In this document: piece after piece, positions 11,079 to 21,629 of the stretch
Numbering within the stretch: the stretch's first letter is position 1
Layout: each line of letters begins with the position of its first letter
Assembly (NCBI GenBank): GCA_013420905.1
Contig: JAAXNY010000004.1
Coordinates: 2,790,001-2,854,000 of the forward strand
Reading direction: 5' to 3'
DNA length: 64,000 nucleotides
Origin: Collybia mongolica
Lineage: Eukaryota > Basidiomycota > Agaricomycetes > Agaricales > Clitocybaceae
The notes under the pieces: model-generated
Seen by the model: the letters and a program-made list of their open reading frames with translations, nothing else
What the model was told of the DNA's origin: nothing
The model's database searches: none
Translations under genes and position numbers: made by a program

Positions 11079-14000
11079 ATGGACGGAAATAAGAAAAGGA
11101 AGCGAGAGGTGGATAATCCTAGAATTACATACCATGCACTAACCAGAACGTTTGATCGATTATTCAAAGGTACATTGCCTTCAAATTATGCATATTTCCG
11201 TTCCAGCTAAATCGGGGCCTTCATGGTACAGAAGCGTCTCTAGCTGAAATGAAGGATGTAGCAAGGAGGAAGCTGAAACTATCTTCGACTGTCTCTGTCA
11301 GTCTGGCGCAGATACGTGACGGAAAAACTATTGATCTAGATGATGGTGCGCTGTGTACGGAACCGATTTTTCTTTTTCTACTAACGTGAAGAAACAAGAT
11401 GATGATTTTGATGCATTTTATGCTGTCGCTCATTCCACGTCACTGGTTAATGTTCAAGTTATTGTCGGACCTGAGACAACGGTGCCGGAGCCAGATAATC
11501 CTGCGGTATGATCATTTCTTGGTTAGGACCACAATGGTGGCGGTCACACTGGTATTTTTGCAGAGGAAGAAAAAGCGGAAGAAACCCAATTCATCCAATA
11601 TGCTATCCGATAATGTACGTGAACTTGAAGCGACCGGGCAATCGATTCGTACCGCAGAGGTATCCCCGACGCATCAACATGTTCCGTTTTCTGGCTCAGG
11701 AACTGGAGATGTAGAAGCTTCAGAGAGCATTAGCGTTCCCCCTAAGAAGAAGAGGAAAAGGAAAGCGAGTACTGTCATTGACAGCATCGAGGCCCATTCA
11801 CAAGAGACAACGGGTGTACCGCCCGCCGAAACATCGGTGCCAGGCATATTTCCATCACCAACGGAGGGGCATGAGAAAAATTTAGCTGTGGTTGTACAAG
11901 AACGAGGCGCTGGTGAATCGAAAAATGCGAGGCGCAGAAAGCAGAAGCTGCCGCAACAACAATTACCTCTGGCGCGTGAAGACAATATGGATCCAGGGGC
12001 ACAAGAGATAACGACTATTAACGAAAGTCCAAAAGAATATCCTACATGGGAACCCTCGAAAACTAAAAAATTACTCTTTCCTGAAGAGCTTGCAGGCGCT
12101 ATCTCTAAAACCATTGGTGTGTACGATCACGACACTCATGACATAAACCAACCATGTTTTATAGAAATGAACCAGAGGCATTCTGGGGCTAGCTCTAATA
12201 CGGACACAACACGGACTAGTATGCCTTCATATATCTAGATTTCCATAGTACTGAGTTGAAGTATATTGCAGGTACACGAGCAAAAATTAAAATGGACCCC
12301 CGTGCTGTCGTAAGCCCCAATACTGTTGGTATGCGGCCTACTGCCATTCTGTCGTTAGATGCTTGAATTTTTTAGGTAAAGGAAAACGTCATTACAAGAA
12401 CCGACTTATTTCGGATGCTGACGAAAGCGGTACGTGTCAATTTTAATCCTTTCTGGTTATAATAAATTCATCCTACATCAGAACAACGAGAGACCCGAAT
12501 CACAACTGGTAAAACTAGAATACCGACTGACAATAATGATTCCAATGGCGGTATGCACCACACTTCCTCGGCAAGGCGAGATTAATATTTTCTCAAAATT
12601 CTATCAGCTACTCGGAGATTGAGGGCACGAACCAGGTTATCTAAAGCAGATGAACTAGAGGCGGCCAATGCGGATGTTAAAGCTACAGCACTAAGAATTT
12701 TAGCTGCTAAACGAGCCTCATTGGTTCAGGAAACAGGCCAGAACGCGCAATCTCTTGGCACTCGACAATCTCCTCCAGCCTCCAATGGACCCGAAACCGA
12801 TGGTATTCGACGTGGTCATCCACCAGCTAGCCTATCCGAGGGCATAGCGCCCGAAGGTAGTTCACCTCATGTGGCGGCACCTGCAAATCTTATTACGATA
12901 AACGCTACTCCCATCCCACGGTCGTTGGTACCTCCCTCGCACATGGAATTGACTTCCGCCAGTTTGGGATCTTCCCCTCCCACTTTAAGCAGCGCGGTCA
13001 CCCAGCATCTGGCCTCCGACTTGGATTCTAGCTCGGACGACGTATCGAGTACTTCCATGCACGATGATATATCTGGCACATGCAGATCAACAGTTACTCC
13101 CCTGGTACTGGGAAACACATATGCTAATATTGACCTGGAAGCCCTTATCCGTGGCCCCAAGATCCCATTCATGATTGCGGACATTACTTCCCCAGATTCC
13201 AGTGATGGGGAAGGGGAGGAAGAGCAATTGGAGCTTGAAGAAGACACACAGGAGGAACAGAGCAGCCGTCGCACAACACAGCAGCATGGACATTCGTCAG
13301 AGGAGGATACAGATGTTGAGATAGATGATGGAGATCCTTCCGTAGGGGTGATCGTTAAGGATTCTCGACTGCCTTCAACGGTGGAAGGCCCATCTACTTC
13401 ACCACAAGGAAATTCCGCCTCTGACACGCCTTTCCGAGCAGTTGACTCAATTGGCTTCTCTCAAGTGGTTGATGATTTTAGTATCACTCCTTTCAAAGGA
13501 GCTCGGGAAGAAAACGATACGCTTCTCGAAATGGCCAAAGAAGAAGCGACACGTTCACTTGATGTGGTACAACAAGCCGGAGCCAAGCATTCAATAGGTA
13601 ATTTCACAAATACCACTTCAATAACGCCGTTGTTGGCACACGAACCTCTGCCAACTCATTCGACAACCACGGATTTCGGCCTCACCCCCAACACGAAGGT
13701 CTTAGAGAAGTTGTCTGATGTTCTTTCAGCTTGTGACGTGAAAGCACCAGAAACGCCGCGACGAAACGGTATCATTCAAAGAATGAGGGGCCGGGATGGG
13801 AAAGTTGGGCAAGGAAAGATCGACTTTGCAACGCCATCGAAGTTCGGACAACTGGGTGACAACGAGGAGCCAGGAATCCAACGTAATATCGCCGAGAGGA
13901 GTGGTGTTACAAGTCGAATGATACTGCCTCTCCAGACGCTAGGAGGTGATGGTCACAATAGTCACTTCTCTGCTTCTGTACCCTTGGCGAAAGGAAAAGT

Positions 14001-14670
14001 ACAGCAGGCTGCTATAGCTGACGCCCCTACACTAGCCCCCACTTCGTCTGAAAAGGCCTCGGCGAAAGTTCTGCCCGAGATCCAATCATCAACACTGAAG
14101 TCCATGCCGCTGGATACTTGGGTAACTTTAAAACCGTCATCGCCTGTCCTAGACGCCGATTCAACCACCATGATTGACGAATTAGTATCCAGTAGCCCCG
14201 ATAGGGGCAGTCCAGTTTTCAATCGACATTCACCTCGCAAGGAACCACTTTTTATCCTGACAGAAAGCCAGGCGCCTTTCCCATATTCACAATGGACTGG
14301 CATGGCCCCTGAAGAAGACCAGCAGGCGGACTCCAATGATTCAGACGATGAAGAGATGATGGATACGTCCATTCGATCGCGATTACGGATAAAAAACACT
14401 AGCAAGTATAACACCTATCGAACACTAACCGATATCACTAGCCAACAATCTCTATTCGCGACGCCGCCAACCTTGCAATCTGCACAACCGCGCGCCACTA
14501 AATATGAATTGGCTGACATGTACGGCCCCCGGTCTCAGGTAGAAAAAAATGAATCTGAATCTGAATCGGGGTCGGGGTCCGAATCAGAATCGGACGTTAA
14601 AAGCCCACAAGAGAAGTCACACATCCCAAAAGGAAGACGTGCTGGGGTAATTCAGAAGCGGAAGAAGTAG
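11079..14670 (+). CDS. Large nuclear low-complexity protein; possible Dnt1/Net1-like N-terminus
   Basis: Function not established. Eight exons: 11079-11169, 11232-11345, 11399-11505, 11564-12116, 12272-12328, 12376-12429, 12482-12550 and 12608-14670, giving 1035 residues. Residues 1-100 look folded: a helical stretch ITYHALTRTFDRLF, then a ubiquitin/PB1-like block with VSVSLAQIRDGKTIDLDD and FDAFYAVAHS. The rest is disordered, Ser/Thr/Pro-rich, with acidic blocks, many SP/TP sites and several basic nuclear-localisation candidates (RKKKRKK, PPKKKRKRK, a C-terminal KRKK). A short Ser-Glu repeat with Ser-Gly units lies at 14548-14596. The N-terminal block recalls the fungal nucleolar Dnt1/Net1 N-terminal domain, but I am not sure of that assignment. 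Being nuclear is an inference from the basic motifs. Confidence 0.75.
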
Positions 14671-14810
14671 GCACGAGTTATACTTTGTCTTTGACAGAAC
14701 CTTTTATTACATAATACACTGATCAGGTCGTGGGCAAATTTTTTAGTCGAATGACTCCCGAGTAAAATTTCTTAAGAAGAGCATCCCCACCGTCCCTCAT
14801 CTCGTAGTAT

Positions 14811-14843
14811 ATGCTCTTCACACAAAGCACCAGAGACGAGTAA
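14811..14843 (+). promoter_or_regulatory. Short upstream ORF in the CPA1 leader (candidate)
   Basis: A 10-codon frame, MLFTQSTRDE then stop, lies about 110 bases before the CPA1 start. Fungal CPA1 genes usually carry an arginine attenuator peptide uORF, but this one lacks the family's conserved Asp-Tyr...Ser-Asp...Trp core. Another leader frame nearby (about 14880-14935) reads SYLSDL but has no in-frame ATG. Function is therefore unproven. Confidence 0.25.
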
Positions 14844-14951
14844 GTACAACGCTCAGAACAGTAGCCACTGCAGAAATATTGACGTCCACCCAGTTATCTC
14901 AGCGACCTCGTATTCTCCCTACTCAGCCTCTAAGCCTCTCTTATTCCAAAC

Positions 14952-16379
14952 ATGTTCTGCCGTCCAGTCACACGTATTCCTTCTCTCTTTCGAGGTTTAG
15001 CCACACAATCTGGGTCTATATCAAGTGTTCCTGCATCGTTGCATCTCAAGTCAGGCCAGTCATTCCATGGTCGATCTTTTGGTGCTCCCAAAAGCATATT
15101 TGGCGAGACTGTCTTTTCCACTTCAATTACTTCTTGTGAGCCACCCGAGACCTTTCAGTTCCAGAACCAATTCTAAGTATCACCCATAGATACTGAATCT
15201 ATGACTGATCCTTCTTATCGAGGCCAGATACTGGTCTTTACCTCTCCTCTCATTGGCAACTATGGCGTCCCTGGAAATACAGCACCTTTCGACAGCAAGG
15301 ACGTCGGGGTTGTTCTCGAGTCACAAAATATTCAATGCAGCGCTATCGTAGTGGGCGACGTTGCAGAGAAATATTCTCATTACACAGCCGTTGAATCCCT
15401 TGCTACCTGGTGTACACGGCATGGGGTTCCTGCCATCACGGGCGTTGATACACGCGCAATCACTCGGCTGTTACGTGATCAGGGGACCACCCTTGGTCGC
15501 GTCGCTATCGGTTTGGATGTCTCCCACCCTGTTCCAGCTGCAGAGGAGTTTTGGGACCCTTCCTCCGAAAACCTCGTCGACCAGGTGTCAACCAAGGTTC
15601 CATACGAGTTAAACCCCAGTGGATCAATTAAGATCGCTGTCCTTGATTTCGGCGTGAAGGCCAACATCTTACGTTCACTTGTCAGGCGTGACGCAGCTGT
15701 GACCGTTCTTCCATGGAATTATGACTTCAACTCGATCCGTGATCAATTCGATGGCCTCTTTTTGACGAATGGTCCAGGTGATCCAGCCCATTGTATGAAT
15801 GCGGCTCTGAAATTGCGTCGTACTTTGGCGGAATGGAATCGTCCGGTATTTGGCATCTGCATGGGGCACCAAATCATTGGCATGGCCGCGGGGTTAGACG
15901 CATACCGGATGACCTTTGGTAATCGTGGTCATAACCAGCCTGTATTGGCCTTGGTGTCTTCTGGTTCTATCAAAGCTGGCCGGGTATACGTCACGAGGTA
16001 TGCCTACATCTCTCCTCCTTCTTCGTGGTTAATGTCAGTCGTTTAGTCAAAATCACCAATACGCTTTGAAGCTTGAAGATCCGTTCCCTCGAGGCTGGGA
16101 ACCTTTCTTTATAAACTGTAACGACTCGTCTGTGGAAGGTATCAAGTCCACAGCGGATTCTGGCAAGAAAGTCTGGGGTGTTCAATTTCATCCAGAAAGC
16201 GCCGGTGGTCCCCTAGACACCATCGAGGTAACGACTACTCGTTAGATTAGCTGAATGATATCTGAAGGAGCGTTTTACAGATGTTCACTGATTTTGTTTC
16301 GGAGTGTCAAGCCCATAAAACACAGACACCAGGTACTTTCAACTCTGTCTTGATGGAACAGCCTTTGGCGACAGTTTGA
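14952..16379 (+). CDS. CPA1: Carbamoyl-phosphate synthase, arginine-specific, small (glutaminase) subunit
   Basis: Glutamine amidotransferase subunit that delivers ammonia to the large subunit for carbamoyl phosphate used in arginine synthesis, in mitochondria in most filamentous fungi. Four exons: 14952-15135, 15190-15997, 16047-16227 and 16281-16379, giving 423 residues, close to the family length. The N terminus (MFCRPVTRIPSLFRGLATQ) is Arg/Ser-rich without acidic residues, fitting a mitochondrial presequence. Then come GETVFSTSITS, MTDPSYRGQ and IGNYGVPGN of the small-subunit N-domain. The class I amidotransferase triad is visible: the Cys in GICMGHQI and the His and Glu in VQFHPES. No CPA2 gene lies in the window. 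Confidence 0.94.
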
Positions 16380-16501
16380 AGTTTATGTAGAGATTTGTAT
16401 GTATATTAAGGAATTATTGTTTCTGTTTTGTGACGGATTTCTTACGTAACACTCGAGTGATAATTCCGTGTGACGGTTCGTTCTTCATGCTCATTAGTAC
16501 A

Positions 16502-18053
16502 ATGAATTTCTTGGATACATATGATATCGCAGGACCCAGTACCACACAAACCCACCCGGAACAGAGCCTACATGAAGAAGTAACAGAAGTAATTGGCTCC
16601 ATTGGTCGATTCTGGGGGGGCTTCAGGAAACAGGCAAGGGGCTTTACATCGCCCATCCGCACAGCTTATTTCCCTTATGGGCTCACTCCTCTGCCATTAG
16701 AGCCAAACGGTTTTCCAGAGTGCTGTCACCCAAGCACAACAGGAATTGAGCAAGCTGAAGAGCGATGCAGGTCCTTCTGATACGACTCAGACCGATGCTG
16801 AGCGCACCCTTCCTGAAGGAAGTGGACAGCCCAAATCAGATGTCCCAGTGGGAGAGTCTCAGTCTGAACCTGGGCCTTCTCAACCCACTCCTGTGTTTCC
16901 ACAGACGCCATCTGCCTCTACTACTACACAGACCCTTTTCTCGCGGCTTCAATCGGCACTTCCCCCAAATATTGTAACGACTGTCACGACCAATCTCCCC
17001 GAGTCTTTGAGGCATGCGTCAGAAAACATAGACTTCGGTCAGCTGCGTACCACCATGATAATGGAGCTTCAACGTGTACAGGGTGTAACTCGCACACAGG
17101 CTGAAGAGTACGCACATAAGAGTGAGGCATTACTTAGGGAAGCCGTTAAGGAAGCAGGTGAAGCAATCCGGGATGCAATAAAGATCATCCCGCCCGAAGA
17201 TACACAGGTCCCTAGCCTTATATGGGATGGAACGGATATGTGGTCTCTCCCCGAAATGTCAGAATCAGCCCTACAAGGACAGATAGATGACAACAAGTCG
17301 CATCGAGGACCAGCTGATGCTCAACTTGCTGTCGCCACGCGTGCCGAGGCCCTCTTGAGGCGACTCAAACATGATCCTGCGATCATTCGACATGACCCAG
17401 AAGCCGATCCTGGATTAAGAGAAGTGTACTTCCAGTGGATATCATCGGAAGTTGACACGAAGGAAGGTGGAATTGAGGGAGAGGAATGGTCAGCGAAGAT
17501 TCTGGCCCTTTTGGATGAACCTGGCTCGGGTCTGAGAAATACTCGGGATACTTTGGGTCTGTTACAATGCTCGTCACCACTCATCTGGGTCTCATGAAAT
17601 CCTGTGAATAGTTCCTGCAGAACTAACATCCACTGCCTTTTGGACGCGATACTTGTTTCGCGCTCATCAGATTGAGGCCGAAGAAGAGAAACGCAAGTTA
17701 TTAATCAAAAGTGGGCTCTTTTTTGATTCTACACTCCTACACCATTGTAACCAATCCTCACAGGAGCCCTGGATGATGACGACTTTAGTTGGGAAGATGA
17801 TGAGGAAGAAGTACCTTCCTCCTCCGCCCCACGCGTTACTCCCGAGGAGCGGCCAGAGGATACCCCCTCTAACCTGACCAACATACCCTCTGACACTTCG
17901 ATAAGCACCCATACGACTGTCTCAACAGCTGCACGACAAAGTAGCGAAGATAGTTTTGACGTAGTGTCCTCCAGAATTGCAAGCCCGAGCACCCATGAGA
18001 TTCCGGATACGGCTCATGACGATTCTGATGAACCGGACAGTGATTGGGAGTGA
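16502..18053 (+). pseudogene. BSD-domain protein with an apparent 1-nt frameshift
   Basis: BSD-domain proteins of the fungal Dos2-like group; molecular role poorly known. Exons: 16502-16633, 16701-17556, 17611-17710 and 17764-18053. The N terminus MNFLDTYD and FWGGFRKQ-SQTVF are typical of the group. The first intron (16634-16700) begins GCAAGG and ends TTAG, a GC-AG intron with an otherwise good donor. Exon 3 starts the BSD segment (VPAELTSTAF) but the conserved Phe-Trp step is encoded across five T residues at 17637-17641. With four Ts the frame reads FWTRYLFRAHQIEAEEE; with five it hits a stop soon after. Downstream exons are open and acidic to a normal end at SDWE. I mark it broken as written, but a homopolymer miscount in the assembly is equally likely. 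Confidence 0.7.
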
Positions 18054-18265
18054 TCAAGGGACGCAGGCAAGTGTTTGCTATTTGAGTGAAGACGTTGTTT
18101 GGTTCCAACATCTTCATATTAATGTCATGTAATAGGAGAAGTATACACAGCATGTTCCGCCCCCAGGACAATATGTACTGGAAATGTGGAGAAACATCTA
18201 GGTGGATAAAATAATGTACAGGGATGAAAGAAAATAGCACTCGCAATGCACTGTCGTCACATTCC

Positions 18266-20582
18266 CTAGATGGTATAGAAAAAGCCTGGCTGTCCCTCCA
18301 AAGGGCCGATTTTGCCCTCACGGCAAAGCCTGTTCCTCCGGATAAATGTATATGAAGTCATAGAAACTAGGATCAACATCAAGAATTGACAGCCAATTGT
18401 AGCCCAGATCCCGTTGAGGTACCTAAGGAAAATGTTAAAAGGTTCGTGAAAGGGTTGGAAATGAAGTATACCTAGGGAAATCTTGTTGCCGATAACTGAT
18501 GTGCTATTGTGAGCCAAAATGAACGAAAGAATGGAGTCGACTCACGCCGTGGTTGCAAATATCCCCCCGATACCACCAAATGCGATTATCGTCGCAGTGG
18601 AAACGGACCGCTGGCCGAACAGCATGCACATCTCAGATAGAATCAAATAGTAGGGGCCAAAGATACATACCTTAGTATGCGAAACAACATTATTGGCATT
18701 CTAGAGATTCCAATGTAAATATTTCTCCGGCTGAAGATATACCAGAGGGCGAACATAAGCTAAAACAGCAGGAATGCATGCCGAGGCCCCTCCATTTGTC
18801 AAGAAAAGACCTATATAGGGATGTTTTAGCGTGTTTGTATAATGCCAGAAAATGAAACATTACCGAAATATCGAACGCCGTGTTGATTTCCATATGCGGT
18901 GATTAAAAGTCCAACAATAGTCAGCAGAGTCTGGATTGCGATGAGGAACGCTCTTTTCCGGGTTCTGTCTGAAATCCACGCAAAACCAAAACAGCAGACC
19001 GCCTTTAACAGTATCAAGTTAAGTCGCAAAATTGAAGGGCGAAGGAGCATATCATACACCAAATACGGCAGGAGGAGCTGTCAGCAATAATGAATCGCGC
19101 ACACCCCAACCCATGGACGCAAGGATGATCGTGATAAAATACCCTACACGATATTAATTGAGCGATGTGTTTTGAATAGAGTGTAGCTCACCAACGGCAT
19201 ATGCTGGCATTGTTGCACACATGAACATTAGAGCTGGAACAGTTAGGATTCTAGAAGCAAAGGAGCTAGCTTAGCGAGGGCGTACCAAATGCCCACATTG
19301 TCCAATCACCGAGATGGTGAACAAATTTCGCTCTCGTCATTTCGTCAGGAACCGAATCACCGCGGTCAGCTTCGACACGAGTAAGAATAATCTATGGGAT
19401 ATTAAGGGTGAGGAGCTGCAAGAGCTAAGTTTGCAAATCACTTTTGTCTCTTCTTCTGATAAGAACCTATTCTTGTCCGGGAAATCGGGGACAAACATAT
19501 AGGTGAGGAGGCCTAAAGCAATGGTGATGATGCCTTCGATGATCTGTGGAAAATAACCACATGAACATTGGTATCAACGGGGGGGTGGGGATGCTATGCA
19601 TACGAAGATCCATTGCCAACCGCCTAGGCCAGCTCTGCCTTGTAAAAGTGTGAGGGCATAAGCTAAATGGAGATAAATATCTCTCTCTGAATGGTTGAGC
19701 AGAGAACACGAACCGAAAATTGAACTGAATCCACCGAGAACAATCGAGAAGAGATAGAAAAAAGCGAGTCTAATGAAGAAAAATTAATGATGCCGACCGG
19801 CAAAAAAAATATAAGACGAACCTTTTCTGCACTTCGTGACGTTTGTACCTGAGAACTTTCATCTACGGGCCGCTCACGTACGAAAAAAATGCGCATTACG
19901 TACCAAGTGGTAATAATGAATACCAGGGCAGGAAAAAATCCGGCCTACACGGATCGAAAGGGATTCGACGAGCCAGTCACGAAGCCACTCACCTCGAACA
20001 CACCCAGGAACACTCTCGTCAATACCAGATACCCCCATGTGGGGACGAAACCCATGCCTAACTGGGATGCGCCCCATCCAACGACACATATCGTGAGCCA
20101 CAGGCGCGCGCCGAGTATCCTTAAAACAATGTTACTTGGTAGTTGCCTAATTGCCGTTGAGTTGAATTCTCGTATACGAGAAAATGAAAGGACTTACAAA
20201 AGGATATATGGCACAAAGTAGAGGCAAGACGCGATACTGTATCGCGCGCCAATGTAAAGTTTCTGTATATTTATCATATGAGAAATTGTCGCGACTGAAG
20301 AACGAGCTAGAGTTACAGACCAGGTCCTTCTCCATCCCAGCTATGCGCGCGATTCCAAGATTAGTTCTGTCGATCAACGCAACTGCGTATAGTAATCCTA
20401 GGAGGGGAAGCATGCGCCAGTCAACATGCCGTCTAGTCGCGAGTTAATAAAGACGCAGGAATGATAACATGCACTTACATGACCTTTCTCTCTTGCTCTG
20501 GAGAGAACTCGGCAACTGAGACTTGTTCCACGTCCTCGACTTTCTTCTCCGACGCTAAAGAAGATTTGACAGAGGTGCTCAT
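18266..20582 (-). CDS. MFS transporter, anion:cation symporter (Dal5/nicotinate permease) family
   Basis: Plasma-membrane proton symporter of small organic anions (allantoate, nicotinate, pantothenate and similar); the substrate cannot be told from sequence. Exon 1 is 20479-20582, a soluble N terminus starting MSTSVKSS. About a dozen further short exons join in phase. Family landmarks are in order: DWRMLPLLG, ALIDRTNLGIARIAGM, ARYSIASCLYFVPYIL, QLPSN, GARLWLT, GWGASQLGMGF, GVFEAGFFPALVFI, YKRHEVQKR, FYLFSIVLGGFSS, GLGGWQWIFIIEGI, FPDKNRFLSEEE, FGGIGGIFATT, and the C-terminal REGKIGPLEGQPGFFYTI. All twelve-helix landmarks I know are present, so the gene looks intact. It is followed on the other side by the plus-strand TED1 copy B after a gap of about 1 kb. 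Confidence 0.88.
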
Positions 20583-21629
20583 CTTGGTTGTTCCACTCAA
20601 GTTACCGATAAAGCTTCGACTTCTTTATAGGACAAGGCATATCCAGGATTGCACTGCCCAGAAGAGCCAAGCCTTGCGTTAAATTCTCACAGTTCGCCGC
20701 TGAGGTCCGCCTCCTGTCACCTCAAAAGGAGCGCTGCGATGTCCCTCGATCTATGCCATGTGCATTTTCTCCAAGGACAGGGTGTTAACGGCGGTCACAA
20801 GACTACTTTCCGGAAGCTGAAAGTTACGGCAGCAGAGTATATCTGGGCCTTTCGGAATGCTCCCGAATGGCCACAAGCCCGTGAACTCTTATCATACCAT
20901 AAATGCACCTGAAATATAAGCATTAAGACGTCAATCCAAACGAGAAGGGCATTAAAGATGAAAACAAAACAAAAAATCCCAATTATGGTTGGCTGGGGAC
21001 GAAAACACCTTGGCAATGGATACCCAACAACAGGGTGAACGAAGACAAGTCCCTCTTTAGTTGTCGGGGGATTCTAACCAACGACATTCCAAGCACCTAA
21101 ATCGAAGATTCAGTTTGATCACCCCTGAAGATATTCAAAAGCCAAGAGCACGGACCTGCTTCTGTCCAGATCTGCTAACACAGGAGCGCACAGATCCACA
21201 GTCAGGGCCCAATTGATGTCGTAGGATATCGAGTGGTGCAGAGTTATTGCAGTAAGTATAGCGAGTGCGGGGCTCCGCATAACTGTCATTTTTTGCTGGG
21301 CGTACGCTAATTGACGGTTATTGGGAACACCGGAATCGATCACCCGCTCAATCATTGAATACCCCATATCCTATAGGGGGACCCGAAACGCCTTGGGGAG
21401 GGGTCACAGCAACATACATAACTATTGGGACTGGCGCTGAAAACGGTATGTCCGAGTATGTCGTTATGTGAGTAATGCTGACAAACAGGCAGATATTTGG
21501 ATCGTGAGCAGAAGGCAAATATTGCCAAAGGTGGCGGTCCACATGCACGATGATGCCTCCGAAGTTAAAAAAAAGCCACCTAACAACTCACATCAAGTTT
21601 CGACATTTCAAGGGGTTTAAGGACTAAGT
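20583..21629. other. Intergenic between MFS gene and TED1 copy B
   Basis: About 1 kb between divergent genes. Minus-strand open frames at 20795-21016 (hydrophobic stretch GIFCFVFIFNALLVWIDV) and 21119-21367 (with TAITLHHSISYDINWAL) look mildly protein-like, but I could not join them into a gene or match a family. They may be decayed remnants. Promoters for both flanking genes should lie here. Confidence 0.4.
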
